64,000 nucleotides of DNA, taken from Bacilli bacterium (GTDB lineage Bacteria; Bacillota_I; Bacilli_A; RF39; UBA660). Positions 25,077-33,584 of the stretch are shown here, piece after piece. Each line of letters starts with the position of its first letter. Positions within the stretch are counted from its first letter, which is position 1. The notes below the pieces were generated by a model. It made no database searches. It was not told the origin of the DNA and saw only the letters and a list, made by a program, of their open reading frames with translations. Location of the stretch: contig JAGBNN010000010.1 in the NCBI GenBank assembly GCA_017634385.1, positions 11,464 to 75,463 of the forward strand. Reading direction: 5' to 3'. The translations under genes were made by a program, and so were the position numbers.

Positions 25077-26516
25077 ATGATAAAACATACAAAATTAAAA
25101 CCATCATATATACAAGCAAAAAGAAGAACTAAAGAAGAAGTTAAAATATTAACTGATGAGTATATAATGACAAATGAACTTAAAAAATTAGGACTTGGTA
25201 AAAAATATCATATAATTACATACGGGTGTCAAGGTAATGTAAGGGATTCTGAAACAATAAGTGCAATATTAGAAGATATGTCTTTTGTAAATACAGAAAA
25301 TATGGAAGATGCTGATTTAATACTTTTAAATACATGTGCTATTAGAGAAAATGCTCATAATAAAGTTTTTGGTATGCTTGGAAGAATAAAACATTTAAAA
25401 GAAACAAAACCAGAAATAATAACAATTTTATGTGGATGTATGGCACAAGAAGAATCAGTTGTTAATGAGATAGAAAAAGATTATAAATGGATGGATGTAG
25501 TTTTTGGAACACATAATATTCAAAATCTACCAAAATTACTTTCAGAAGCAATGGATTCAAACGAACTTATAATAGAAGTATTTTCTAAAGAAGGAGATAT
25601 AATCGAAAATCTACCTGTAAAAAGAGATAATAAATATAAAGCATTCGTTAATATAATGTATGGTTGCGATAAATTTTGTACATATTGTATAGTACCATTT
25701 ACAAGAGGAAAACAAAGAAGTAGAAAAGAAGAAGATATATTAAAAGAGGTAAATGATTTAATTAAAAACGGATATAAAGAAGTAACATTACTTGGACAAA
25801 ATGTTAATGCATATGGTAAAGATTTATCTGATGGAAGCAGTATGGATAAATTACTTGAAGATGTTGCTAAAACAGGTATTGAAAGAGTAAGATTTGTAAC
25901 ATCTCATCCATGGGATTTTACTGATGAAATGATAGATATAATAGCTAAATATCCAAATATAATGCCATATATACATTTACCACTTCAATCAGGTAGTAAT
26001 GAAATACTTAAATTAATGGGAAGAAGATATACAAAAGAAAGCTATTTAGCCTTAGCAAAAAAAATAAGAGAGAAAATACCAAATGCATCAATAACTACAG
26101 ATATAATAGTAGGATTTCCTAATGAAACAGAAGAAGATTTTAATGAAACTTTAAAGGTAGTAGATGAAGTAAAATATGATGGAGCATTTACATTTATATA
26201 TTCACCAAGAGAAAATACACCTGCTGCTAAAATGAAAGATTCTATAGATTTAAAAACTAAACAAGAAAGATTATATAAATTAAATGAACTTGTTAATAAA
26301 TATTCAAATGAAAGTAATAATAAATTACTTGATAAAGTAGTACCAGTATTAATAGAAGGACCTTCTACAAAAGGTGATAATATATATTCAGGATATACAG
26401 ATACAATGAAACTTGTAAATGTAAAATGTGATAAGGAAGATTTAGGAAAAATAATAAATGTTAAAATAACAGATGCTAAATCTTGGAGCTTAAATGGAGA
26501 AAAAGTTAATGAATGA
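25077..26516 (+). CDS. miaB: tRNA-2-methylthio-N6-dimethylallyladenosine synthase
   Basis: A 479-residue radical-SAM methylthiotransferase acting on A37 of tRNAs. The N-terminal UPF0004 domain binds the auxiliary cluster (ITYGCQGN, Cys51, and the cysteines in LLNTCAIREN and CGCMAQEE); the radical-SAM core carries MYGCDKFCTYC (CX3CX2C); a TRAM domain ends the protein (about 410-475). The extended N terminus matches Firmicutes MiaB (YmcB). The ymcA-like gene overlaps its TGA stop, the same order as B. subtilis ymcB-ymcA. Confidence 0.96.
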   Translation: MIKHTKLKPSYIQAKRRTKEEVKILTDEYIMTNELKKLGLGKKYHIITYGCQGNVRDSETISAILEDMSFVNTENMEDADLILLNTCAIRENAHNKVFGMLGRIKHLKETKPEIITILCGCMAQEESVVNEIEKDYKWMDVVFGTHNIQNLPKLLSEAMDSNELIIEVFSKEGDIIENLPVKRDNKYKAFVNIMYGCDKFCTYCIVPFTRGKQRSRKEEDILKEVNDLIKNGYKEVTLLGQNVNAYGKDLSDGSSMDKLLEDVAKTGIERVRFVTSHPWDFTDEMIDIIAKYPNIMPYIHLPLQSGSNEILKLMGRRYTKESYLALAKKIREKIPNASITTDIIVGFPNETEEDFNETLKVVDEVKYDGAFTFIYSPRENTPAAKMKDSIDLKTKQERLYKLNELVNKYSNESNNKLLDKVVPVLIEGPSTKGDNIYSGYTDTMKLVNVKCDKEDLGKIINVKITDAKSWSLNGEKVNE

Positions 26517-26844
26517 TATTATTAATGATGTAGAAAAACTAAAAGAAAAAATATTATTATCTAATGAATATAAAAATTTTAAAGAAGCTGAAAAAATATT
26601 AGATTCAAATAAAGAAATAAATAAAATAATAGGTAAGATAAAACAAGTTCAACAACAAATAGTAAAAAAAGAAGATAAAAATGAAGAAACTGATAAAGAA
26701 GAAATTGAACTTCAAAGTTTATATAAACAGTTAGATACATATAAAGAATATACAAATTATATACAAGCTTCTAAAATATTTAATGAACTTATAACATCTA
26801 TTCAAAAAGAATTTGAAAGTTATTTTAATGGATTTATAATTTAA
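26494..26844 (+). CDS. ymcA: YlbF/YmcA family protein
   Basis: A helical protein of 116 residues (111 if ATG 26509 is used) with the YlbF/YmcA pattern of alternating helices (KFKEAEKILD-type repeat, KIKQVQQQIVKKE). In B. subtilis YmcA (RicA) works with YlbF and YaaT in the Y-complex that promotes RNase Y processing of mRNAs, and its gene follows miaB as here. Both candidate starts lie inside the miaB 3' end: ATG 26494 has GGAG 5 bases upstream; ATG 26509 has GGAG 9 bases upstream. I cannot choose firmly. The central part has an acidic insertion (EDKNEETDKEE). Confidence 0.8.
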   Translation: MEKKLMNDIINDVEKLKEKILLSNEYKNFKEAEKILDSNKEINKIIGKIKQVQQQIVKKEDKNEETDKEEIELQSLYKQLDTYKEYTNYIQASKIFNELITSIQKEFESYFNGFII

Positions 26845-26866
26845 AGAACATTTTGTTCTTTTTTTC
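26843..26866 (+). terminator. Rho-independent terminator
   Basis: AAAGAACA (26843-26850) pairs with TGTTCTTT (26854-26861), loop TTT, then a T-run. Confidence 0.9.
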
Positions 26867-26894
26867 TTTACAAAACTAATTCTATAAATATAAT
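26867..26894 (+). promoter_or_regulatory. Sigma-A-type promoter
   Basis: TTTACA (26867-26872) and TATAAT (26889-26894), 16-bp spacer, directly after the terminator. Confidence 0.6.
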
Positions 26895-26922
26895 ATAATT
26901 GTTATCAATAAGGAGAAGTATC

Positions 26923-27246
26923 ATGAAAAATAGAAATGAACAGCTTCAAAAGATAAAACAATTTTGTAAGCTTTCAGGAATATATTATGGAAGAATGAAA
27001 AGAGGAATGACTGTAAGTCAATTAGTTAATCAATTAGATAACGAACAATTCATTTATGAATATTATAAAGATAGCAATGATATAGAACTTTTGTCATATA
27101 CAGGTTTTATTGAAAAAGATGAAGATATAGAAGAAAATTGGTATGCACTCGCAAAAGCTGCTAAAGATTTTTATAACACTAATGAAACAGGTAATAAAAT
27201 AATAGATGAATATATTTTAAAAATGTCAATTAGAGAAAATATATGA
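26923..27246 (+). CDS. Hypothetical protein, 107 residues
   Basis: A small soluble protein of no recognised family (starts MKNRNEQLQKIKQFCKLSG). The N-terminal half (GIYYGRMKRGMTVSQLVNQL) has a basic, helix-turn-helix-like look, but no clear domain; the C-terminal half is acidic and helical. I chose ATG 26923, which follows AGGAG, over a longer in-frame start. It is first in a probable unit with the genes downstream; the gap to the next gene is 21 bases. Confidence 0.65.
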   Translation: MKNRNEQLQKIKQFCKLSGIYYGRMKRGMTVSQLVNQLDNEQFIYEYYKDSNDIELLSYTGFIEKDEDIEENWYALAKAAKDFYNTNETGNKIIDEYILKMSIRENI

Positions 27247-27267
27247 TAAAATATAGATGGTGATGAT

Positions 27268-27894
27268 ATGAATTTTAATTATAATGGAGAAAATTACGAA
27301 GTAGTAATTGAGAAGAAAAATAATAAAAATACTTATATAAGAGTAAAAGAAGATTTAAAAATACATGTATCAACATCATATTTAACACCAAAATTTGCAA
27401 TTAAAAGTTTAATAAATAATAATAAAGATCAAATAATTAAAATGATAGAACATCAGAAAAATAAAAAGAAAAAAGGTTATTCTTTTTTAGGAAGAGAAAT
27501 AAATATAGTAAAAAAAGATATAAAAAAACCATATTTAGAAGAAGACACTTTATATGTAAGAAATAAAGAAGATATAGATAAATGGTATTTAAAACAAGCT
27601 AAAAAAGTATTTAAAGAAAGATTAGATACTATATATAATGATTTTTCAGAGGATGTACCATATCCTAAACTTGTTATAAGAACAATGAAAACAAGATGGG
27701 GAGTATGTAATAAAAAATTAGAAAAAGTAACACTTAATTATAATTTAATATATATGGATAGAAAATATTTAGATTATGTAATAGTACATGAGTTATCACA
27801 TTTTATCCATTTTGATCATAGTAAAGAATTTTGGAAATTAGTTTCAGAAAATGAACCCAACTATAAACAAATAAGAAAAGAGATGAGAGAATAA
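27268..27894 (+). CDS. YgjP-like (DUF45) zinc metallopeptidase
   Basis: A 208-residue protein of the YgjP/DUF45 group related to SprT and WLM metallopeptidases. The zinc motif HELSHFIHFDHSKEFW supplies His174, Glu175, His178 and a third ligand at His184. The segment RTMKTRWGVCNKKLEKVTLN upstream is the family's other signature. Its biological target is unknown. Its stop overlaps the start of the methyltransferase gene (TAATG), so both are translated from one message. Confidence 0.9.
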   Translation: MNFNYNGENYEVVIEKKNNKNTYIRVKEDLKIHVSTSYLTPKFAIKSLINNNKDQIIKMIEHQKNKKKKGYSFLGREINIVKKDIKKPYLEEDTLYVRNKEDIDKWYLKQAKKVFKERLDTIYNDFSEDVPYPKLVIRTMKTRWGVCNKKLEKVTLNYNLIYMDRKYLDYVIVHELSHFIHFDHSKEFWKLVSENEPNYKQIRKEMRE

Positions 27895-28616
27895 TGGTAA
27901 TAGAATCAGTTGATAATAAAAAAATAAAAGAACTTAGAAAATTAAAAACAAAAAAATATAGAGATGAAGAAAAGAAATTTTTGGTAGAAGGTATACATTT
28001 AGTAAAAGAAGCATATGATAGTGGATCTTTAATAGAAGTATTACTTTTAGAAGGTGACGATATAGATTTTAATGCAAATGTAACATATGTATCAGAAAGT
28101 ATAATGAAATCATTATCTGATTTAGAAACACCATATAATATAATTGGAATATGTAATTATCCAAAAGAAAAAGAAATTGGTAATAAAGTACTTATGTTAG
28201 ATGAAATTCAAGATCCAGGTAATTTAGGAACTATAATTAGAAGTAGTGTAGCTTTCAATATAGATACAATTATTTTAAGTAAAACATCTGTAGATGTATA
28301 TAATTCTAAAGTATTAAGAGGATGTCAAGGAATGAATTTTCATATAAATATAATACGAGATGATTTAATCGAAAATATTAAAAATTTAAAATCAAAAGGA
28401 TATAGAGTATATACAACAGATGTAAATGGTGGAAAAGAGTTAAAAAGTATAAAAAGTCCCGATAAATATGTTATAATAATGGGTAATGAAGGAAAAGGTG
28501 TTTCTTTTGAAGCATCAGATCTATCAGATGAGAGAATATATATTAATATGAATGAAAACTGTGAAAGTTTAAATGTCGCAGTCGCAACATCAATAATTTT
28601 ATATGAATTTAAGTAA
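27894..28616 (+). CDS. TrmH/SpoU-family RNA 2'-O-methyltransferase
   Basis: A 240-residue SPOUT methyltransferase transferring a methyl group from SAM to a ribose 2'-OH of rRNA or tRNA. An N-terminal RNA-binding substrate domain (about 1-90) precedes the knotted catalytic domain with motif 1 (NLGTIIRSSVAF), motif 2 (IIMGNEGKGVS) and motif 3 (NVAVATSIIL). Length and N-terminal KIKELRKLKTKKYRDEEKKF match the YsgA/RlmB-like group. The exact RNA target cannot be inferred. It overlaps the peptidase gene by one base and precedes rimM. Confidence 0.92.
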   Translation: MVIESVDNKKIKELRKLKTKKYRDEEKKFLVEGIHLVKEAYDSGSLIEVLLLEGDDIDFNANVTYVSESIMKSLSDLETPYNIIGICNYPKEKEIGNKVLMLDEIQDPGNLGTIIRSSVAFNIDTIILSKTSVDVYNSKVLRGCQGMNFHINIIRDDLIENIKNLKSKGYRVYTTDVNGGKELKSIKSPDKYVIIMGNEGKGVSFEASDLSDERIYINMNENCESLNVAVATSIILYEFK

Positions 28617-28628
28617 GTAGGTGATAAT

Positions 28629-29108
28629 ATGAAGTTTATAAGAATTGGTAAAATAGTAAATACACATGGTCTTAAAGGTGAACTTAGAATATTATCAGAT
28701 TTTAGACATAAAGAAAATGTATTTATAAAAGGAATGAAACTTTATGTTGGTAAGAAAAAGGAAGAATTTACTATAAATACTTATAGATTTCATAAAATAT
28801 ATGATATGGTTACTTTTGAAGGATTTAACAATATAAATGATGTTGAATATTTAAAAGGATTACAAGTTTATATTAATGAAGATGATTTAAAATTAGAAGA
28901 TGAAATATATTCTGGTAAATTACTTGGATTTAAAGTAATAATAAATAAAAAAGAAATTGGTGAAATAACTGAAATAATAGATACTCCTGCAAATGAAGTA
29001 TTAAGAGTAAATGAAAAAATATTAATACCATATGTAAAAGATTTTATAGAAGATATTAATATTGAAGAAAAGACAGTTTATGTAAAAGAAGTAGGAGGTT
29101 TATTATAA
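28629..29108 (+). CDS. rimM: Ribosome maturation factor RimM
   Basis: A 159-residue protein needed for 30S maturation, binding ribosomal protein S19. An N-terminal RimM beta-barrel ([16 protein letters not shown], residues 5-20) and a C-terminal PRC barrel ([14 protein letters not shown] onward) are visible. Its TAA shares a base with the trmD ATG. The rimM-trmD pairing is conserved in bacteria; the usual rpsP and rplS partners are not adjacent here. Confidence 0.96.
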   Translation: MKFIRIGKIVNTHGLKGELRILSDFRHKENVFIKGMKLYVGKKKEEFTINTYRFHKIYDMVTFEGFNNINDVEYLKGLQVYINEDDLKLEDEIYSGKLLGFKVIINKKEIGEITEIIDTPANEVLRVNEKILIPYVKDFIEDINIEEKTVYVKEVGGLL

Positions 29109-30220
29109 TGAAATTTAAAGTATTAACATTGTTTCCAAAAATGTTTGATGGATTCTTATCAGAATCAATTATAAAAAGAGCAATAGAAAATAAACAAATA
29201 GATATAAGTATTCATAACATAAGAGATTATGCTAATAATAAACATAATCAAGTAGATGACACTCCATATGGTGGAGGTAAGGGAATGCTACTTATGTGCG
29301 AACCAATATTTAATGCAGTAGAAGATGTTAAAACTTCAAAATCAAAAGTAATTATGATGAGCCCAGATGGAGAAAAATTAACACAAAAAAAAGCATATGA
29401 ATTATCTAAAGAAAAAGATTTAATATTAATCTGTGGACACTACGAAGGATTTGATGAAAGAATAAATTCAATAGTAGATGAAAAAATATCAATAGGTGAT
29501 TATGTATTAACTGGTGGAGAACTTCCTGCTATGGTACTTATGGATTCAGTATCAAGATTAGTAGATGGAGTAATAAAAGAAGAATCTCATCAAAATGATT
29601 CATTTAATAATGATTTACTTGATTATCCACAATATACTAAACCTAGAGAATTTAAAGGTATGAAAGTTCCGGATATTCTTTTATCAGGAGATCATAAAAA
29701 AATAGATGAATGGCGAAAAGAAGAAGCTTTAAAGAAAACAAAAGAAGCAAGACCAGATTTAATAGAAAAGAAAAGAAAAAAAATAGGAAAATATACTCTA
29801 ATTGAAGACAATTCAAAAAAGAAAATAGAAACAATTAATATAAATGATACATATAATTTTAAACCTAAGAATAATGTAAAAAAAGAAGATTTAGCATCTA
29901 TTAGTAAAATAGTTTTAGTAGAACCTACTTTTATAGAAGCAATTGCTAAAAAGAATATTAATAAAAAATTAAATGTACTTCTAAAACAAGTTACAATAGT
30001 ACTTAATGATGAAACTGATGATGAAGGAGCAAATTATGTATTAGGTGAATTAGATAGATTAGAAGATATGATATTAAGTAATTATTCTAAATATTTAAAT
30101 TCAGATTATATAAAACTTGTAAGAAATAAATTAAAAATATTAAGAGAAGAAATAAAATATAAACAAATGATGAGATTAAAAACAGTAGAATATAACAAAG
30201 AAAAGGGGAGAAGTTTATAA
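29108..30220 (+). CDS. trmD: tRNA (guanine-N1)-methyltransferase TrmD with C-terminal extension
   Basis: The first 225 or so residues are a complete TrmD, the SPOUT enzyme making m1G37 in tRNA. Seen are [33 protein letters not shown] and [13 protein letters not shown] (SAM-binding trefoil knot). The protein then continues to residue 370, while TrmD is normally about 230-250 residues. The extra 145 residues hold a basic linker ([19 protein letters not shown]) and a helical domain ([20 protein letters not shown], later [15 protein letters not shown]). It is not a frameshift artefact: the frame is open and runs directly into the trpS ATG. The role of the extension is unknown. Confidence 0.93.
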   Translation: MKFKVLTLFPKMFDGFLSESIIKRAIENKQIDISIHNIRDYANNKHNQVDDTPYGGGKGMLLMCEPIFNAVEDVKTSKSKVIMMSPDGEKLTQKKAYELSKEKDLILICGHYEGFDERINSIVDEKISIGDYVLTGGELPAMVLMDSVSRLVDGVIKEESHQNDSFNNDLLDYPQYTKPREFKGMKVPDILLSGDHKKIDEWRKEEALKKTKEARPDLIEKKRKKIGKYTLIEDNSKKKIETININDTYNFKPKNNVKKEDLASISKIVLVEPTFIEAIAKKNINKKLNVLLKQVTIVLNDETDDEGANYVLGELDRLEDMILSNYSKYLNSDYIKLVRNKLKILREEIKYKQMMRLKTVEYNKEKGRSL

Positions 30221-31260
30221 TGGGTAATGTAATTTTAACAGGAGATAGACCTACAGGAAATTTACACTTAGGTCATTATATAGGATCACTTCAAAATAGA
30301 GTTAGACTACAAAATGAAGGTAATTATGATGAAATGTATGTTATGATTGCTGATGCACAAGGACTAACAGATAATTTTGATAATCCTAAAAAAATAAGAG
30401 ATTATGTAAAAGAAGTAGCAATAGATTATTTATCAGTAGGAATAGATCCAAGTAAAGTAAATATATTTATTCAATCAGAAGTATCTGAATTAACAGAATT
30501 AACATTTTATTATATGAATTTAGTAACTGTATCAAGACTTCAAAGAAATCCTACAGTTAAATCAGAAATAAAACAAAAAGATTTTGAAAAATCAATTCCA
30601 ACAGGTTTTTTCTGTTATCCAATATCTCAAGCAGCAGATATAACAGCTTTTAAATCAAATATAGTTCCAGTTGGTGATGATCAACTTCCAATGATAGAAC
30701 AAACTAATGAAATAGTAAGAAGCTTTAATAGAATATATGGAGATACTTTAGTAGAAGCAAAAGCAGTACTTCCAGAAAAAGATATACAAAAACGTTTACC
30801 AGGATTAGATGGTAATAATAAAATGAGTAAATCACTAGGTAATTGTATATATTTATGCGATGATAGTGAAGAGGTAAGAAAAAAAGTAATGAGTATGTAT
30901 ACAGATCCTGATCATATAAAAATTGAAGATCCAGGAAAAGTAGAAGGGAATATGGTATTTACTTATTTAGATGCATTTTCTAGTGATGAACAAATAAAAA
31001 AATATTCAGATTTCAATACTTTAGATGAAATGAAGAAAAAATATTCACAAGGTGGACTTGGTGATGTAGCAATTAAAAAAGTACTTTATAATATAATAGA
31101 AGAATTACTAACTCCAATAAGAGAAAAAAGAAAGTATTATGAAGAACATAGTGATGAAGTAATGAATATATTAAAAGAAGGAACTTTAAAAGCTAAAGAA
31201 AAAGCAAGTCAAACATTAAAAGAAGTAAAACATGCAATTATGATAGATTATTTTGAATAA
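30220..31260 (+). CDS. trpS: Tryptophanyl-tRNA synthetase
   Basis: A 346-residue class I synthetase charging tRNA-Trp. The HIGH-type motif is HLGHYIGS (in PTGNLHLGHY), and the KMSKS loop is NNKMSKSLGN; VPVGDDQLPMIE is a family signature. The ATG overlaps the trmD stop by one base. Trp in this window is TGG and TGA is stop. Its stop lies inside a terminator hairpin. Confidence 0.97.
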   Translation: MGNVILTGDRPTGNLHLGHYIGSLQNRVRLQNEGNYDEMYVMIADAQGLTDNFDNPKKIRDYVKEVAIDYLSVGIDPSKVNIFIQSEVSELTELTFYYMNLVTVSRLQRNPTVKSEIKQKDFEKSIPTGFFCYPISQAADITAFKSNIVPVGDDQLPMIEQTNEIVRSFNRIYGDTLVEAKAVLPEKDIQKRLPGLDGNNKMSKSLGNCIYLCDDSEEVRKKVMSMYTDPDHIKIEDPGKVEGNMVFTYLDAFSSDEQIKKYSDFNTLDEMKKKYSQGGLGDVAIKKVLYNIIEELLTPIREKRKYYEEHSDEVMNILKEGTLKAKEKASQTLKEVKHAIMIDYFE

Positions 31261-31274
31261 TAATCTATCTTTTA
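31242..31274 (+). terminator. Terminator over the trpS stop codon
   Basis: GATAGATTATT (31242-31252) pairs with AATAATCTATC (to about 31269), followed by a T4 run, so termination may be partial and the next gene, 28 bases downstream, may receive read-through. Confidence 0.65.
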
Positions 31275-31288
31275 TATAGGAGAACTTT

Positions 31289-32179
31289 ATGATATTAAAT
31301 GTAAGTGGTAGATGCGATATATGTGCATTTTATTCAGATTGGTTTATGAACAGATATAAAGAAGGATATGTAATGGTAAGAAATCCATTTAATGCAGACT
31401 TAGTATCCAAAATATATTTTGAAGATGTAGATGGAATAATGTTTTGTACAAAGAATCCAATACCAATGGTAGAAAAGTTAAAGCAAATAGATAAACCAAT
31501 AATATTTCATGTAACACTTATGCCATATAAAAAAGATATAGAACCAGGTGTTCCTCCTAAAGGAAAAATAATAGAAGCGATTAAAAAAATTTCAAAAATA
31601 GTAGGAATAGATAATTTATATATACGATATGATCCGATATTTATATCAGATACATATACATTAGATTATCATATAAAAGAATTTGATATGCTTTGTAATT
31701 TGTTAGATGGATATGCAAAAAATATAATTATTTCTTTTATAGACATTTATAAAAATGTAAAAAAGAATATGAAATATATAAAATTAAAACCATTTACAGA
31801 AGAAGATTACAAAAAAATAGGTATTAATTTTAGTAAAAGCGCTAAAATGCATAATATGACAGTACAAACATGTTTTGAGGAAAGAAATTTAGTAGAATAT
31901 GGATTTATCAAAAAAGATTGTATAAATATAGAAATAGCATATAAATTAACCGGGAAAGACGATTATAAATTATGGAAAGCAAGAAAAGGTGGAAAATGTT
32001 CTTGTATTGAAACTGTTGATATAGGAGTATATAATTCATGTAAGCATTTTTGTAAGTATTGTTATGCAAATTATGATGAAAAGAATGTAAATAAAAACTT
32101 TTTAAATCATAATCCTAATTCTCCACTTTTAATTGGAGAATTAAAAGATACAGATATAATAAAAGTAAGAAGAAAATAA
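31289..32179 (+). CDS. DUF1848 family protein with C-terminal CX3CX2C motif
   Basis: A 296-residue protein matching DUF1848: an N-terminal segment ending in MVRNPFNADLVSKI, FCTKNPIPM and FHVTLMPYKKDIEPGVPPK are typical. The C-terminal part contains CSCIETVDIGVYNSCKHFCKYCYANY, where CKHFCKYC is a CX3CX2C motif like that of radical-SAM enzymes, here near the C terminus rather than the N terminus. The fold is probably a TIM barrel with a Fe-S cluster. The reaction is unknown. It may be read through from trpS, as the terminator between them is weak. Confidence 0.8.
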   Translation: MILNVSGRCDICAFYSDWFMNRYKEGYVMVRNPFNADLVSKIYFEDVDGIMFCTKNPIPMVEKLKQIDKPIIFHVTLMPYKKDIEPGVPPKGKIIEAIKKISKIVGIDNLYIRYDPIFISDTYTLDYHIKEFDMLCNLLDGYAKNIIISFIDIYKNVKKNMKYIKLKPFTEEDYKKIGINFSKSAKMHNMTVQTCFEERNLVEYGFIKKDCINIEIAYKLTGKDDYKLWKARKGGKCSCIETVDIGVYNSCKHFCKYCYANYDEKNVNKNFLNHNPNSPLLIGELKDTDIIKVRRK

Positions 32180-32202
32180 TTTTATATTTTCTTTTTTTAT
32201 TG

Positions 32203-32208
32203 TATAAT
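32203..32208 (+). promoter_or_regulatory. -10 element TATAAT
   Basis: TATAAT follows a T-rich tract (32192-32199) and lies 18 bases before ATG 32227. No good -35 is seen. Confidence 0.5.
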
Positions 32209-32226
32209 GATGATAGAGGTGTAAAA

Positions 32227-32436
32227 ATGAAAACAGATCCAATAGTAGAAGTAATTTCAAAATATGGCGAAAAATATAAAAATAAATTAAAAAAAGAAAC
32301 TGATAACACAAATGAAGTAGAAAGAAAACTTAATGAATGGATTAAAAAAGTATTAAAATATTGTGATAACAATCCAAATATAACAGAAGCTGAATTATCA
32401 GAAAAATTAGAAGAAGAAAAAGAATTTGATTTATAA
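32227..32436 (+). CDS. Small hypothetical protein, 69 residues
   Basis: A charged helical protein (starts MKTDPIVEVISKYGEKYKNK, ends EEEKEFDL) of no recognised family. The start is set by GAGGTG seven bases before ATG 32227; an upstream in-frame start at 32200 would lie in the promoter. The following Nudix gene overlaps its 3' end. Confidence 0.6.
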   Translation: MKTDPIVEVISKYGEKYKNKLKKETDNTNEVERKLNEWIKKVLKYCDNNPNITEAELSEKLEEEKEFDL

Positions 32437-32875
32437 TAATAAGCCAAATAATTTTAATCCATCTTTTGAAGTTGTTAGTTGTTTTATTGAATATAATGGG
32501 GAAATATTATTATTAAAAAGGCAAATACATAAGCCACAGCCAAATACATATGGAGTACCCGCTGGAAAAGTAGAAAAAAATGAGAAATTAATAGATGCAA
32601 TTACTAGAGAAGTAAAAGAAGAAACAAATATAGATATTGATAAAGAAAAGTTAGAATTTTTTAAAACAAAATATGTAGTTTATGATGAATATTCTTTTAT
32701 ATATCATAGTTTTCATTATAATTTAGAAAATAAACCAAATATTAAAATAAATAATGAAGAACATCAAGAATACATGTGGATAACTCCTAAAGAAAGTTTA
32801 AATTTAAATTTAATAGAAGATGAAGATTCATGTATACTAGATTATTACAAATTAAATTTAAAAGATAAGAAATAA
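32426..32875 (+). CDS. Nudix hydrolase
   Basis: A protein of about 149 residues with an exact Nudix box, G-x5-E-x7-REV-x-EE (GKVEKNEKLIDAITREVKEE), which coordinates Mg2+ to cleave nucleoside diphosphates linked to another moiety. The preceding YGVPAGKVEK fits the family. The start is uncertain: no ATG precedes the domain, and the best candidate is TTG 32426, inside the end of the preceding gene, so translation is probably coupled. The substrate is unknown; MutT- or ADP-ribose-type activities are both possible. Confidence 0.88.
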   Translation: MIYNNKPNNFNPSFEVVSCFIEYNGEILLLKRQIHKPQPNTYGVPAGKVEKNEKLIDAITREVKEETNIDIDKEKLEFFKTKYVVYDEYSFIYHSFHYNLENKPNIKINNEEHQEYMWITPKESLNLNLIEDEDSCILDYYKLNLKDKK

Positions 32876-32889
32876 ATCTTATCTTTTTT
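32860..32889 (+). terminator. Terminator after the Nudix gene
   Basis: AAAAGATAAG (32860-32869) pairs with CTTATCTTTT (from 32878), followed by a T-run. It overlaps the stop codon. Confidence 0.85.
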
Positions 32890-32890
32890 A

Positions 32891-32919
32891 TTGTTTTTAT
32901 TCTATTAAAATGATATAAT
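32891..32919 (+). promoter_or_regulatory. Sigma-A-type promoter
   Basis: TTGTTT (32891-32896) and TATAAT (32914-32919) with a 17-bp spacer. Confidence 0.6.
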
Positions 32920-32945
32920 TAAAAATAGAATATGGAGGGATGACT

Positions 32946-33197
32946 TTGGATAAGAAGGTGTTGATTACTAATTCTCAGGGACAGCAAATACAAGCTGACG
33001 TAGTAATAGCTTTTAAATTAAAAAATAATAATCAAAAATATATTGTATATACGTTTAATGAAAAAGATAATGATAGTATTAAGACATATGTTTCAAGAAT
33101 TAGAGAAGAAGAAAATGGTGTGTATTTTGATGCCATAACTGATCAAGAAGAATGGAAAATGGTAAGAGAAGCTATTATGAATGAGACAATTAATTAG
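32946..33197 (+). CDS. DUF1292 family protein
   Basis: An 83-residue protein (starts MDKKVLITNSQGQQI) with the DUF1292 beta pattern (VVIAFKLKNNNQKYIVYTF). I place the start at TTG 32946: GGAGGG at 32934-32939 is 6 bases away, whereas the in-frame ATG 32940 touches the site with no spacer and would not fit a ribosome. Function of the family is unknown. It is followed 9 bases later by a hypothetical gene with its own AGGAGG site. Confidence 0.75.
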   Translation: MDKKVLITNSQGQQIQADVVIAFKLKNNNQKYIVYTFNEKDNDSIKTYVSRIREEENGVYFDAITDQEEWKMVREAIMNETIN

Positions 33198-33206
33198 GAG
33201 GTATAT

Positions 33207-33533
33207 ATGAGCTATAAAAATTATGCTGCAATAAATAAAATAAATAAGCTACAAAATGAATTAGATGAGTATAAACAAAATAAAATAGAAGTAAAAGAAG
33301 AAAAAGAAGAAAAAGTAGTAGAAGAAAATCAAAATTTTATGACTTTAGATTCAATATTAAGTCAAAAAGAAGAACCAAAGAAAGTAACCAAAGTTGAAAA
33401 AGAAATAGAAGATTATCCAAGATTCGCTACCATAACAGGAGCTCAAGCATTAAATATAAATTTCTATGATTTAGGAAATCTTGTACGTCAATATGAAGAA
33501 GTTTTTCCTAACGAAGATAAGAAATTAGCTTGA
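33207..33533 (+). CDS. Hypothetical protein with coiled-coil N-terminal half
   Basis: A 108-residue soluble protein. Residues 10-45 are Lys/Glu-rich and coiled-coil-like (NKINKLQNELDEYKQNK). The conserved-looking C-terminal part reads YPRFATITGAQALNINFYDL. No family is recognised. It shares a message with the DUF1292 gene and ends with TGA immediately before the next promoter. Confidence 0.65.
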   Translation: MSYKNYAAINKINKLQNELDEYKQNKIEVKEEKEEKVVEENQNFMTLDSILSQKEEPKKVTKVEKEIEDYPRFATITGAQALNINFYDLGNLVRQYEEVFPNEDKKLA

Positions 33534-33562
33534 TTGATTTAGAGTTTTATATATGATATAAT
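33534..33562 (+). promoter_or_regulatory. Sigma-A-type promoter of the envelope cluster
   Basis: TTGATT (33534-33539) starts right after the preceding TGA stop; TATAAT at 33557-33562 gives a 17-bp spacer. Confidence 0.7.
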
Positions 33563-33584
33563 TGAATTTACGTGAGGTGTAAGA

